Origin: Paenibacillaceae bacterium
GTDB taxonomy: Bacteria; Bacillota; Bacilli; Paenibacillales; NBRC-103111
Assembly: GCA_029256185.1 (NCBI GenBank)
Contig: JAQSYI010000011.1
Location: forward strand, 221,272-285,271
Reading direction: 5' to 3'
Length of the DNA stretch: 64,000 nucleotides
Shown here: positions 8,687-17,105 of the stretch, one piece after another
Layout: the number at the start of each line of letters is the position of its first letter
Position numbering within the stretch: position 1 is the first letter of the stretch
Program-made: the position numbers and the translations under genes
Notes under the pieces: model-generated
Database searches by the model: none
What the model was told of the DNA's origin: nothing
The model's input: the letters and a program-made list of their open reading frames with translations, nothing else

Positions 8687-9280
8687 ATGTGTGCGAGAAG
8701 AGTTGTGGATCAGGAACTGAGCAGGGACCGGATTTTGGAGGAAGCGCGAGGGCTGTTTGCGTCCAGGGGTTATGATACTCTGACGATGCGCAGCATAGCC
8801 AAGGCCCTTGGCTATAGCCATGGAGCATTGTATTATCATTTTCGCGATAAGGCGGAGCTGTTCTACGCGTTGGTGGTGGAGGATTTCAATTATCTGCTCA
8901 TAAGGCAGCGGGAGTTTCTTGAACAAGCCATTCCCGTGAGTATCGAGCATATGAAGGAAATGATGATGGAATTCATCCGCTTTGGCATGGAGCATCCCCA
9001 CCATTATGAAATTATGTTCAGTATCCGGGATGAGGATCTGCGCAGGTACTCCCGGACCAAGCAGGCTCAATGTATGGATATGTTCGCTATGGTAGTTCGC
9101 GAAGTAATCAAGGACGATCCTCAATTGGAGTCCAAACTGTATACCCTGCCCTGGACGTTGTTTATGTCCCTTCACGGTTTTATCTCTTACAGCATTCATT
9201 ATCATCAGTCTTACGAAGAAGTACAAGGGTTAGCCGAATCGCATGTGACGTATTTATGCCATGGCCTTAACACGGTATAG
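8687..9280 (+). CDS. TetR/AcrR family transcriptional regulator
   Basis: The 197-residue protein begins with a TetR DNA-binding domain (about residues 12-58: 'RILEEARGLFASRGYDTLTMRSIAKALGYSHGALYYHF' is the classic helix-turn-helix, split by its core turn). The C-terminal ligand domain resembles the WHG type ('MSLHGFISYSIHYHQSYEE'). TetR proteins are usually repressors released by small hydrophobic ligands. The likely partner gene is not obvious; yigZ lies directly upstream in the same direction and a terminator follows, so the target may be elsewhere or its own operon. Confidence 0.9.
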   Translation: MCARRVVDQELSRDRILEEARGLFASRGYDTLTMRSIAKALGYSHGALYYHFRDKAELFYALVVEDFNYLLIRQREFLEQAIPVSIEHMKEMMMEFIRFGMEHPHHYEIMFSIRDEDLRRYSRTKQAQCMDMFAMVVREVIKDDPQLESKLYTLPWTLFMSLHGFISYSIHYHQSYEEVQGLAESHVTYLCHGLNTV

Positions 9281-9368
9281 CGGATACGGGCTGTAGAGAA
9301 AACGCGGAATTTTGCGCAAGTTTTCGCTTTAGCGATTTAACGGGTTTAAACGTTTCTGTGCTGCTTGG

Positions 9369-9412
9369 AAAAAGCTGTCTGGCTGTCCTGCGGGACGATC
9401 AGGCGGCTTTTT
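9369..9412 (+). terminator. Terminator after the TetR gene
   Basis: AAAAAGC pairs with GCTTTTT around an imperfect inner hairpin centred on GTCC-TGCG-GGAC. The 3' arm is T-rich, as expected for a rho-independent terminator of the yigZ-tetR unit. Confidence 0.8.
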
Positions 9413-9489
9413 CGATTGTGGCTTCCTCAGTCAAACCAGCCGGAAGATGCAGCCTCTTGAGGGAGAGGAGCCCATCCTAAGCGGATCAG

Positions 9490-9645
9490 GCCGGAGAGGA
9501 GCGGGAGTTTGTAGTAGAACAGATCGGAGAGCGGGAGTTTGTAGAATAGACGGAGGGAAGCGGGGGATGCAGTAGAACAAGCCGGAGTAGAGTGGGAGTT
9601 TGTAGTAGAACAGGCTGGAGTGGAGCGGAAGTTTGTAGCAAAATG
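9490..9645 (+). repeat. Degenerate ~30-bp tandem repeats
   Basis: About five imperfect units resemble 'GGAGTGGAGCGGGAGTTTGT' followed by 'AGTAGAACAGG'. They stand directly before the four-palindrome element, the same order as at 24.3 and 48.8 kb. No protein-like features are present. Confidence 0.65.
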
Positions 9646-9701
9646 AGCGGCTGAGGGTGGGATCTGCGGGGACCCAAACATGTGCAGATTCGCAGATAGC
9701 A

Positions 9702-9895
9702 TAACGGAAAAATTTCCGTTAAAAAGTTAGATTCTAGAGATACGAGGAAAATAGCGGAAAAATTTTCCGTTATTCTTTAGTAAGTGGGAGAATCATACCC
9801 CTTTTATAGGGTTCAATAGGTTATAACGGAAAAAATTTCCGCTAATGATGAGAGAAAAGAGCAATTTAGAGGTTTAGCGGAAATTTTTTCCGCTA
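9702..9895. repeat. Four-palindrome element, copy A
   Basis: Four palindromes of type TAACGGAAA-N3-TTTCCGTTA (A or G at position 3, T or C at the mirror position) lie at 9702-9721, 9752-9772, 9824-9844 and 9875-9895. Spacers are 30, 51 and 30 bp. The last palindrome has its central triplet in the opposite orientation (TTT). The element sits between two convergent genes. The spacer sequences resemble those of copy B at 24.5 kb (for example 'GAGAG' and 'AGCAATTT' in the third spacer). Confidence 0.85.
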
Positions 9896-9938
9896 AGGTT
9901 TTAAGAGGCGATATCAACCGGTGCGAAAAGCGTTAAAA

Positions 9939-9967
9939 GTCCCTGGCGGTGTTCCTCCGCCAGGGGC
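9939..9967 (-). terminator. Terminator of the His-rich radical SAM gene
   Basis: The stem CCCTGGCGG/CCGCCAGGG (9941-9949 with 9957-9965) is followed on the minus strand by ACTTTTAA. It lies about 65 bp beyond the stop codon at 10034. Confidence 0.8.
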
Positions 9968-10033
9968 TCTTGCAGAATAATAGAAGCACATAAGTTGTTT
10001 GGTTGTAGCCACCCAGGTTCAGTCTCTCAGGGA

Positions 10034-11488
10034 TTACCGGCCTTCCCTCATCAATTCCTTCCACGCAGGAGGGAGGTAAGCACAGGCGGGATCGCTGCCC
10101 AGATAATCTCCGGTAGCCGTATAAGCTCTTGCCCGTGAGCCGCCGCACATCTGCCGGTAGTCGCACACTCCGCACTTGCCGGTGTACAGATCAGGATTGC
10201 GGATGGAGGTGAAGACCGGATGCTCCCGGTATATGGAAGCCAGGCTCTGCTCCCGCACATTCCCGCACGGAATGGGCAGGAAGCCGCTTGGCGATACCTC
10301 TCCCGTATGGGAGATGAACACGAAACCGCTGCCGTCGGTTACGCCTCGCGGTGCCCGCATGGCGGCCTTGCCGTCTCCGGCGCCGAAGGGGCTCTGCCCA
10401 CCGTGCGGCTGCCCGCCGTGAAGGTGCCCTGCATGTGGCTGCCCACCGTGAGACTGGCTGTGGTGCGATTGTCCGCCGCCAGGATGCCCGCCAATGGGCT
10501 CGCCTCCTTGTGATTGTCCGCCGTTAGGCTGCCCACCGTGAGGATGCCCGCCAAACGGCTCGCCTCCTTGTGGGTGCCCGGCGGCATGTGCCTGCCTCCC
10601 CTGCGGACGCCCCTCATGCCCATGCTCCCCGTGGGGGTGGCCGCCTGCGCCAATGGGCCTGCCCTCGCCAGAGGCGGGATGCTTGCCGGTCCTCGTAGCA
10701 AGCTCCGGCACACCCAGCATTCTGGCGCCCACCGCTTGCGGATGCTGCCCTAGCGCCTTGGCCCGCTGGGCCAGGACCCGCCGGTAGAAGGGCGCGGCGG
10801 TGGTCTTCACGCCGAAGGGCACCCGCTCACCCAGTTCGGCAAGCCAATGGAGAATTTCTTCCCCCTCTTCGGGGGAGATCATGTCCTCATTCTTGCCCCT
10901 GCCTGTCGGCACGAGGAAGAATACGCTCCACATGACCACGCCCATCTCGCCGATTATTTCTGCGATCCGTTTAAGATCGTGTTTGTTATGTACGCATACG
11001 GTTGTATTGATCTGCAGGGGCATATTCAGCTTCCGCAGCATGGACAGAGAGCGCATGGTCAGATCGAAGGAACCGGAGGCTCCCCGGAACCGGTCATGAA
11101 TAGCCGCAGTAGAGCCGTCCAAACTGAAGGCCCAACGGTCCAACCCCACAGCGGAAGCCTGCCGTATAGCCTCCTCCGTCACCCGTGGCGTGGCGCTGGG
11201 GGTCATGGAAACCCGCAGGCCGATGCTTTTGCCGTAGGAGGTAAGCTCGAACAGATCGTCCCGCATCAGCGGGTCACCGCCTGTGAAGACGAAGATGGGC
11301 GAGTCCATGCTCTGAATCTCGTCTAAAAGCCGCTTGCCTTCTTCAGTCGTCAGCTCTCCCGGATGGCGCTTGTGCTGAGCCTCCGCCCGGCAGTGCAGGC
11401 AATGCAAGGCGCAGGCCCGGGTCACTTCCCAGATGACGATAAAAGGATTGCAATTAAAGTCCGTTGCGATCATCTGTGTCTCCTCCAA
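10034..11488 (-). CDS. Radical SAM/SPASM protein with a His/Gly/Gln-rich insertion
   Basis: The 484-residue protein carries the radical SAM cluster motif CALHCLHC (C26, C30, C33), 'FTGGDPL' near 68, and a SPASM-type C-terminus with cysteines at 408, 439, 442, 448 and 469. The closest families I can name are the NirJ/AhbC/AhbD-like and BA_1875-like radical SAM proteins, which act in alternative haem or haem d1 synthesis or peptide modification. Between the two halves (about residues 269-373) lies a low-complexity insert of GGQPHGG- and GGHP-like repeats with about 17 histidines, absent from the usual 370-390-residue family members. Such stretches often bind Ni, Zn or Co. The divergent neighbour is another SPASM protein. 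The reaction is not known. Confidence 0.82.
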   Translation of the reverse strand: MEETQMIATDFNCNPFIVIWEVTRACALHCLHCRAEAQHKRHPGELTTEEGKRLLDEIQSMDSPIFVFTGGDPLMRDDLFELTSYGKSIGLRVSMTPSATPRVTEEAIRQASAVGLDRWAFSLDGSTAAIHDRFRGASGSFDLTMRSLSMLRKLNMPLQINTTVCVHNKHDLKRIAEIIGEMGVVMWSVFFLVPTGRGKNEDMISPEEGEEILHWLAELGERVPFGVKTTAAPFYRRVLAQRAKALGQHPQAVGARMLGVPELATRTGKHPASGEGRPIGAGGHPHGEHGHEGRPQGRQAHAAGHPQGGEPFGGHPHGGQPNGGQSQGGEPIGGHPGGGQSHHSQSHGGQPHAGHLHGGQPHGGQSPFGAGDGKAAMRAPRGVTDGSGFVFISHTGEVSPSGFLPIPCGNVREQSLASIYREHPVFTSIRNPDLYTGKCGVCDYRQMCGGSRARAYTATGDYLGSDPACAYLPPAWKELMREGR

Positions 11489-11645
11489 CTGTTGATTTTT
11501 TCCATAATCTCTTCCTCATCAGTCTAACCATAACAAATCCGATATATTTCCATTATGATAATGGTCACAGTTTTGTCGGGGAAGTTTCGTTACAATTTAG
11601 TCAATACTGGGTGAATGTAAGAATTTTTAACTAGGAGTGATTCTT

Positions 11646-12809
11646 TTGTTAGCAATCTCCCATTTGCTCGCAGACGTGGAGTCCTTTGGCGATAATCTTC
11701 GTTACACGGAGCGTTCCCGAGGCCACCGTACAGGTACCCATGCAGGAGCAGGACCTGTGGTAGTCTGGAGTGTCACCCGTTCGTGCAATTTGAAATGTAT
11801 GCATTGCTATGCCAATTCGGAGAATAAAAGGTACGAAGGCGAGCTGGATACCGCCGCGGCCCTGCAGCTTATTGACGAGATGGCGGAGATGAAGGTTCCC
11901 GTCATCCTCTTTTCCGGAGGGGAGCCGCTTGTCCGGCCGGATATCTTCCAATTGGCGGAGTATGCCATCGGCAAGGGCATCCGGGTTACCTTCTCAACCA
12001 ACGGAACCTTGATCGATCCGGCCAAAGCACGCCGCATCAAGGAATTGGGCATTGGGTATGTGGGAATCAGCTTAGACGGTGTCGGGGCGGTGCATGATTA
12101 TTTCCGCTGCAAGGACGGGGCGTTTGCCCTGGCGATGCAGGGCGTGAGAAATTGTCTGGAGCAGGGCCAGAAGGTGGGGCTGCGCTTTACGATGAACCGC
12201 CACAATATTGCCCAACTGCCGCTTATTTTTGAACTGATGGAAGAGGAGGGCATTCAGCGGGCCTGCTTCTATCATATGGTCTACTCCGGCCGTGGGTCGA
12301 TTGAAGATGATATTACCCATGACGAGACCCGCCAGGCGCTGGATTACATATTCGACAAGGCCCGGGACTTCAACCGCCGCGGAATCGAGAAGGAGCTTCT
12401 CACCGTGGACAACCATGCGGATGCGGTGTATCTGTACCTGAAGGCGCTGGAGATGAATGAGGAGAAGGCCTCCGGGATTCTCCGCAAGCTCCGCATGAAC
12501 GGGGGCAACCGGACCGGCATTGCCATCTGCAATATTGATCATCAAGGAAACGTACACCCGGACCAGTTCACCCAGGAGATTACTTTCGGGAATGTCAAGG
12601 AAGAGCCCTTCCGTGAAATCTGGATGGGCACTCATCCGGTGCTCGCCGGACTGCGGGACCGCAAGCCGCTGCTTAAGGGCCGTTGCGGGGGCTGCAAATA
12701 CCTGGACATCTGCAACGGGAATTTTCGGTCCCGTTCCATTGCAGTCCACGGAGATATCTGGGGGGATGACCCCGCCTGCTTCCTGACCGACGAGGAGATC
12801 AGGGCGTAA
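11646..12809 (+). CDS. Radical SAM/SPASM protein, NirJ/Ahb-like
   Basis: The 387-residue protein has CNLKCMHC (CxxxCxxC) about 45 residues in, 'FSGGEPLVRPDIF', 'STNGTLI' and a C-terminal SPASM domain with 'CGGCKYLDIC' and a final Cys in 'WGDDPACF'. It resembles the NirJ/AhbC/AhbD proteins that modify iron-porphyrins, but related SPASM proteins modify peptides, so the substrate is open. Start choice: a GTG at 11637 lies on top of the AGGAG ribosome site (11633-11637), whereas the TTG at 11646 lies 8 bp after it, so TTG is preferred. It is divergent from the His-rich paralogue across about 157 bp, which probably contains both promoters. Confidence 0.85.
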   Translation: MLAISHLLADVESFGDNLRYTERSRGHRTGTHAGAGPVVVWSVTRSCNLKCMHCYANSENKRYEGELDTAAALQLIDEMAEMKVPVILFSGGEPLVRPDIFQLAEYAIGKGIRVTFSTNGTLIDPAKARRIKELGIGYVGISLDGVGAVHDYFRCKDGAFALAMQGVRNCLEQGQKVGLRFTMNRHNIAQLPLIFELMEEEGIQRACFYHMVYSGRGSIEDDITHDETRQALDYIFDKARDFNRRGIEKELLTVDNHADAVYLYLKALEMNEEKASGILRKLRMNGGNRTGIAICNIDHQGNVHPDQFTQEITFGNVKEEPFREIWMGTHPVLAGLRDRKPLLKGRCGGCKYLDICNGNFRSRSIAVHGDIWGDDPACFLTDEEIRA

Positions 12810-12897
12810 GGTACGGGAACGGCGGTGAGGCATGCCCGGCGTTCAAGCCCGATGTATATTTGCCGATGCCCGTACATATGAGTATAACAAGGCAAAC

Positions 12898-12939
12898 AAG
12901 CACCGATGGGGATGATTCGGATCTCTATCGGTGCTTTTT
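12898..12939 (+). terminator. Terminator of the second radical SAM gene
   Basis: AAGCACCGAT (12898-12907) pairs with ATCGGTGCTT (12927-12936), followed by TTT. Confidence 0.88.
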
Positions 12940-12997
12940 ACTTTGCGGCTCTCCATGGTACAATAAGGGGAATATTATGGGGGGTGGCGGCAGAGCA

Positions 12998-13222
12998 ATG
13001 GACTTGTCCCGCAATTCGGAAGAGAGCATCGCTTATATGATCGACGCGATTAAGACAAAGCTCCGGGTAGCCAGCGGTGCGGCGATCCGGGCGGATTTCG
13101 TCAATCCCGATTTATTTGAGGATTTGAAGGATATTTATGAGCTTGTGGCCAGCAAGGAGCGCTTCAGCGTCAGCGAGATCGACGCGATTGTCTCCGAACT
13201 GGGCAAGCTGAGGAAAAGCTAG
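12998..13222 (+). CDS. yfkK: UPF0435 family protein (YfkK-like, DUF1128)
   Basis: The start at ATG 12998 gives a 74-residue acidic protein beginning MDLSRNSEESIAYMIDAI, which matches the size and sequence of UPF0435 (B. subtilis YfkK). Conserved features visible are 'IKTKLRVASGAAIRADF' near residue 18 and 'FSVSEIDAIVSELGKLR' at the end. An upstream in-frame ATG (12977) would add a Gly-rich leader without family support. The function of the family is unknown. The next gene follows after 19 bp and is probably co-transcribed. Confidence 0.88.
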   Translation: MDLSRNSEESIAYMIDAIKTKLRVASGAAIRADFVNPDLFEDLKDIYELVASKERFSVSEIDAIVSELGKLRKS

Positions 13223-13241
13223 ACCAAGGAGGCGATATACG

Positions 13242-13604
13242 ATGGATACCATGTTTCAATTCGGCCGCAAGGTAGTTTTTACCAAGACGGAGCTGGATGC
13301 CAGACTGGGCCGGCATGACGAGCAGTATTATGATGAGGAACGGTTTGTGGCTTTCTCCGGGCAGCGTTATGCGCTGAGGGGGCGCTCCAGGACAGCCGAG
13401 CTCACGTGGGAATACAATGAGGTGTTCGAGGTAACCCGTGACCAGGTGACGGCTTATCATATTACGACCGACTATCAGGATTTGCTGCAAAAGGATATTG
13501 AGGAGCGGCAGGCGCAGGAACAGGTGGGCCAAGGACGGGCGGGAGATGACCGGGCAGGCCCAAGCTCCGCAGAGCGGGGAGAAACGGACCGAACCAAGGA
13601 ATAA
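13242..13604 (+). CDS. Hypothetical protein with disordered acidic tail
   Basis: This 120-residue protein is not one I recognise. The first ~85 residues look folded ('ERFVAFSGQRYALRGRSRT', 'EVFEVTRDQVTAYHITTDY'), while the last ~35 are rich in Gln, Glu, Gly and Arg and are probably disordered. There is no signal peptide or membrane segment. A strong AAGGAGG lies 9 bp before the ATG, and the gene follows the UPF0435 gene by 19 bp, so it is real and probably in the same operon. No function is assigned. Confidence 0.75.
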   Translation: MDTMFQFGRKVVFTKTELDARLGRHDEQYYDEERFVAFSGQRYALRGRSRTAELTWEYNEVFEVTRDQVTAYHITTDYQDLLQKDIEERQAQEQVGQGRAGDDRAGPSSAERGETDRTKE

Positions 13605-14018
13605 CGGATTTTACCGCAAAAACGACCCTTCCAACGCTTAATGGGAACTGATGTGTTTAACCAACAAATGAATATCCACAGGTGAATAACGCTCCCGTTT
13701 GGGCTGCTCCCGCCTGTGGATATCATAATGTCAGGTTACTTTCAGCTATTCCCTCCTTTTTTTGGGGGCGTCACCGGGTCCCGACATAATTGTGGGAAAA
13801 ACTCCTATCGGAGTACTTCGAGGATGACCGGCCGCGTTTAAGCGGAAGTTTTTATTGCCAATCCGGGCAGAATGTTTCCCTTACGCGCTTTATCGCTGTA
13901 AAGAACTTAAACATTCTGAAGCGGTAAAAAATTATGAAGTTTCATTAAAAAAGATGAGGTATTTTGTCGAAACAAGTGGTAATCTTATAGAGATCGGCAT
14001 GGAATCAGGAAATAATAT
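13605..14018. other. Gene-free gap with two inverted repeats
   Basis: No coding signal is seen. Two inverted repeats are present: ATATCCACAGG (13672-13682) with CCTGTGGATAT (13713-13723), and CAGAATGTTT (13868-13877) with AAACATTCTG (13909-13918). Neither has a T-tract. They may be regulator sites or remains of mobile DNA. Confidence 0.5.
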
Positions 14019-14033
14019 GTAAGCGCTTTACGA
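14019..14033 (+). promoter_or_regulatory. Candidate CcpA operator (cre)
   Basis: TGTAAGCGCTTTACG matches the catabolite-responsive-element consensus TGWAANCGNTNWCA closely and is nearly palindromic. It lies 30 bp upstream of the DUF2334 gene, where CcpA binding would repress transcription in the presence of preferred sugars. Motif match only. Confidence 0.55.
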
Positions 14034-14062
14034 AAAATCGCCTCCTCAGGATGGTGCTCATC

Positions 14063-15958
14063 ATGAACCTGCGCATTTCGCTTGCCAAAATAGCTGTTTC
14101 CTTCATCGTCCTTACACTGCTGTTCGCCTCCTACCAGATAATGCTGGCCTCCGGCGAGAACAGTGAGCCCAAGATTGTCATGCTCCGCCTGGAGGATGTG
14201 GGGCCGGGGGGAGAATATTCCAACATGGATCAGCTGGGCAAGCTACGGACGGTTCTGGAGTATCTGGCCCAGCAGGGGGTTCATTACCAGATCGGGGTCA
14301 TTCCCCGCTGGGTGAATTATTCGGAGCAGGGGTTGACCTATAGCCGTTCCTTGGATCAACTGGGGGATCTGTACACTGAAAGCCTGGTGGCCATCCTGAA
14401 GAGTGCTTCCCAAGAAGGAGCGGTCATCGGCATGCACGGTTTTACCCATCAGGTGGGGGAGACTAAACGGGCTGACAACCATCAGGAGACCGGCATCGGC
14501 AATGAATTCAATGTGGCGGATGTGCCGGAAACGGCCACGCCGGCCTTCGCTGTACAGCGGCTGGCCGAAGGCTTGAAGATATTCGACACGGTGGGGCTTG
14601 CCCCCTCCTTCTGGGAAACACCCCATTATCACGGAGCCGTCGCCCAGTATCCGGTATTTGCCTCCCAATTCGGTATTATCTATGAGAACGAAATTACCCA
14701 GCCTTCCCAAACGGACATTCATCTGAAAACCGACACCAATAAATGGTCCGGTGCGCAGACCAGAGGGGCCGCCTTCGTACCCACTCCTTATTCGTACATT
14801 CCTTACAACAAGGATGATAAGCTGATTATGGACCAATTGGGCAAAACGGATAAGCTGCCTTCTTTCTTCTATCACCCTTTCCTGGAATTCAAGTTTCTGC
14901 TGCCCGTGCAAGGTGAGTTCGGCACACAGATCTACCGCAACGGTCTGCCCGAATACGCCTACCCCGAGAAAAGCAAAACCAATCTCCAGCGGCTCATTAC
15001 CAACATCAAGGCCAGGGGCTACACCTTCCGCTCCCTGCACGATGTGGTGCCTTTTACCCCCTGGTCTGAGCTGCCCGCGGGAACCATGGGCAGCAATACT
15101 CGTCTGGGAGATGCCACCGGGGACGGCCAGGCGGATGCTGTGACCTGGCGGGATCAGGGGCAAGTGGAGGTGCGGCCGGGCAGCTATCGCGGCAAGCGGA
15201 ACGATTCCCTTCCAGCTGCAACGGTATGGGCCCAGATTACCAAGCAGAAGGGGGATCTGTTCAGCCTGAAGGATGCCAATGAGGATGGAACGGCGGATCT
15301 GTGGGTCATCCGGGCGGTTGGGCAGTTGGAGATGTACCTGGCGGATAAAGGCAAATATATCCACTCCGGCACCTGGAAGCTACCTGATCTGCCGGCGCTA
15401 AGTGCGGCACAGGTGCTGCGCCAGAGAAGCGGCGGATTCAGTCTCGCGGTTGTTACCGCCAACGGGGCTCAACTGATCCCGTATACCAAGCAAGACGGGG
15501 AATGGAAGCGCGGCGAGGGAAGAAGAGGCCGGGTGGCGGATTACCGGGCGGGGCAGGTGGTCACGGACAAGGAAACGGGCGCAGACCACCTGGCGTACTG
15601 CCACAGAACCGGAAACAGCTGCATCCGGCTGGAGGTGCTGCCGGGCAGTAATTCCTGGACAGCAGAGCGCACGGAAGTCTCCCTGTCCGGAGGCATGGGC
15701 GACAGGCAGCTGGCGGGAGATTTTAACGGGGACGGCCTGGAGGATATGCTGATCTGGGACGATTCCGACCGTAGGGTGTCGCTGTACCGTCAGGATGCCG
15801 ACGGCAGCTACAACAAGCTCTCCTCTCTCGGCCCTTGGGGGCTGAAGGGGACGCGGCCCGTGGCCGTGGATTTGGACGGGGACGGCAGGACGGATCTGGC
15901 GCTGCTGGAGCCGGACGGGTCCCTGGACACGGCAATGTCTTTTCAAATGCTGGAATAA
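14063..15958 (+). CDS. Secreted or anchored DUF2334 (polysaccharide-deacetylase-like) protein with FG-GAP repeats
   Basis: The protein (631 residues from ATG 14063; an ATG at 14051 is possible but sits on the likely ribosome site) starts with a signal/anchor segment ('VSFIVLTLLFASYQIMLA'). Residues about 35-340 form a DUF2334 domain, a deacetylase-like NodB fold: 'LRLEDVGPGG' carries the metal-binding Asp, 'GMHGFTHQ' the two His. From about 345 on are FG-GAP/VCBS-like calcium-binding repeats with DxDxDGxxD-type loops: 'DATGDGQAD', 'DANEDGTAD', 'DFNGDGLED', 'DLDGDGRTD'. It probably acts outside the cell on carbohydrate or a polymer, with the repeats as a beta-propeller. The candidate cre site upstream suggests carbon control. 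Confidence 0.82.
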   Translation: MNLRISLAKIAVSFIVLTLLFASYQIMLASGENSEPKIVMLRLEDVGPGGEYSNMDQLGKLRTVLEYLAQQGVHYQIGVIPRWVNYSEQGLTYSRSLDQLGDLYTESLVAILKSASQEGAVIGMHGFTHQVGETKRADNHQETGIGNEFNVADVPETATPAFAVQRLAEGLKIFDTVGLAPSFWETPHYHGAVAQYPVFASQFGIIYENEITQPSQTDIHLKTDTNKWSGAQTRGAAFVPTPYSYIPYNKDDKLIMDQLGKTDKLPSFFYHPFLEFKFLLPVQGEFGTQIYRNGLPEYAYPEKSKTNLQRLITNIKARGYTFRSLHDVVPFTPWSELPAGTMGSNTRLGDATGDGQADAVTWRDQGQVEVRPGSYRGKRNDSLPAATVWAQITKQKGDLFSLKDANEDGTADLWVIRAVGQLEMYLADKGKYIHSGTWKLPDLPALSAAQVLRQRSGGFSLAVVTANGAQLIPYTKQDGEWKRGEGRRGRVADYRAGQVVTDKETGADHLAYCHRTGNSCIRLEVLPGSNSWTAERTEVSLSGGMGDRQLAGDFNGDGLEDMLIWDDSDRRVSLYRQDADGSYNKLSSLGPWGLKGTRPVAVDLDGDGRTDLALLEPDGSLDTAMSFQMLE

Positions 15959-15966
15959 GCAGAAGG

Positions 15967-15988
15967 GCCCGGTGCGGAAGCGCCGGGC
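15967..15988 (+). terminator. Terminator of the DUF2334 gene
   Basis: GCCCGGTGC-GGAA-GCGCCGGGC (one mismatch) followed by TTATTTG, 8 bp beyond the stop codon. Confidence 0.8.
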
Positions 15989-16000
15989 TTATTTGTACAC

Positions 16001-16140
16001 GAACCCCCCAGTTGGGCTGGGGGTTCCTAAAAGCTTCTAGCTATGAGCAGTCCATCTTTTGAACGACATGTTATAAGGAGTGGGGCAGTTAACGCAGCCC
16101 CTTTAGGGGCCAGCTTGTGAGAGTCCCGCGGTTGGCAGGT
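16001..16140 (-). mobile_element. Possible relic of an IS200/IS605-type right end
   Basis: A hairpin GAACCCCCCAG-loop-CTGGGGGTTC (16001-16026) is followed by a gene-free stretch containing another hairpin around GCCCCTTTAGGGGC (16097-16110). Read on the minus strand, the order (structured GC-rich region, short linker, terminal GC hairpin) resembles the structured right end of IS605-like elements. No transposase or TnpB reading frame remains. Low confidence; it could also be two ordinary hairpins. Confidence 0.25.
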
Positions 16141-16163
16141 TTTCGCGCCTTCTTAGGCTCGTG

Positions 16164-17105
16164 CTATTCCGTCAGCTTATTGAAGCCCTTGGGGATCTTG
16201 GATTCGTAGCGGAGCAGCGCGCCCGTAATGGGATGCTTGAATGCGATGGCGTGGGCATGAAGCCCCAGCCGGCCAAGGGGATTCTGCCGGGAGCCGTACT
16301 TTTTGTCACCGATGATGGGATGCCCCAAATCCTCCATATGCACGCGGATCTGGTTCTTGCGGCCTGTTTCCAACTCCAGCTCCAGCAGGGAATAGTCCCT
16401 GTTCTGCTTGACGAGCTTATAATGGGTGACTGCCTTCTGGCCGTCGTTGGGATAGGGGCTGGAGTACATCTTCATGGTTTTGCTTTCTTTCAGCCAAGAG
16501 GTGACTGTACCCTCGGGCTTGCGGACATGCCCCTCCACCAAGGCAATGTAGGTTCGAGACTCCACGGACTCCTCCCAGGTATTCTGCAAAATTTCCTTGG
16601 CCTGCTCATTCTTGGCATACAGCATCACACCCGAGGTATCCCGGTCCAGCCGGTGGACCACGAAGATCCGGTTCTTGGGATTCTCGCGGCGCACGTATTC
16701 GGTAAGCATGGCATAGGCGGTTTCGTGCTTCTCCTGCTCCGAGGCAATGGACAGCAGGCCCGCTTCCTTCTCCACGACCAGCAGATCCTTGTCCTCGAAG
16801 AGGATGCTAACGCCGCGGAGAATTTCTTCCTCGAAGGTTTTGCTCCAGGAAATAACGACCTTCTGTCCAGAGGCTACAGGATGATTGAATTTAGTGGTTG
16901 TCCGGCCGCCCACTGACACTTGCCCCCGCGCCAGAATGGACTTGATGTGATTCCGGCCGCCTCCCCCCAGATGTTGGAGCAGGAAGGGCAGCAGCTCGGA
17001 TGCTTCCTCCGCCACCAGTACGGTTTCTTTTTCCTTTGGCTGTCCCGTACCCGGCTTGCTGCCCTGCGGTCTGCGGGGAGGACGTTTTTCATTGCGATTG
17101 TTCAT
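16164..17105 (-). CDS. RluA-family RNA pseudouridine synthase
   Basis: After a basic, disordered N-terminus, an S4-like RNA-binding domain (about residues 40-95, 'IKSILARGQVSVGG') precedes the RluA catalytic domain with the catalytic Asp in 'VHRLDRDTSGVMLYAK'; 'ETGRKNQIRVHM' and 'HPIIGDKKYG' are further RluA motifs. It converts uridine to pseudouridine in rRNA or tRNA; the target site cannot be told by eye. Start choice: ATG 17105 has AAGGGG 6 bp upstream (313 residues); an ATG at 17126 would add seven residues. The gene stands alone on this strand. Confidence 0.92.
   Translation of the reverse strand: MNNRNEKRPPRRPQGSKPGTGQPKEKETVLVAEEASELLPFLLQHLGGGGRNHIKSILARGQVSVGGRTTTKFNHPVASGQKVVISWSKTFEEEILRGVSILFEDKDLLVVEKEAGLLSIASEQEKHETAYAMLTEYVRRENPKNRIFVVHRLDRDTSGVMLYAKNEQAKEILQNTWEESVESRTYIALVEGHVRKPEGTVTSWLKESKTMKMYSSPYPNDGQKAVTHYKLVKQNRDYSLLELELETGRKNQIRVHMEDLGHPIIGDKKYGSRQNPLGRLGLHAHAIAFKHPITGALLRYESKIPKGFNKLTE

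Noticed and set aside
9702..9895. CRISPR-like array of short palindromic repeats
   Set aside because: The spacing alternates 30/51/30, spacers are related between loci rather than unique, each site has only four repeats, and no cas gene is present.
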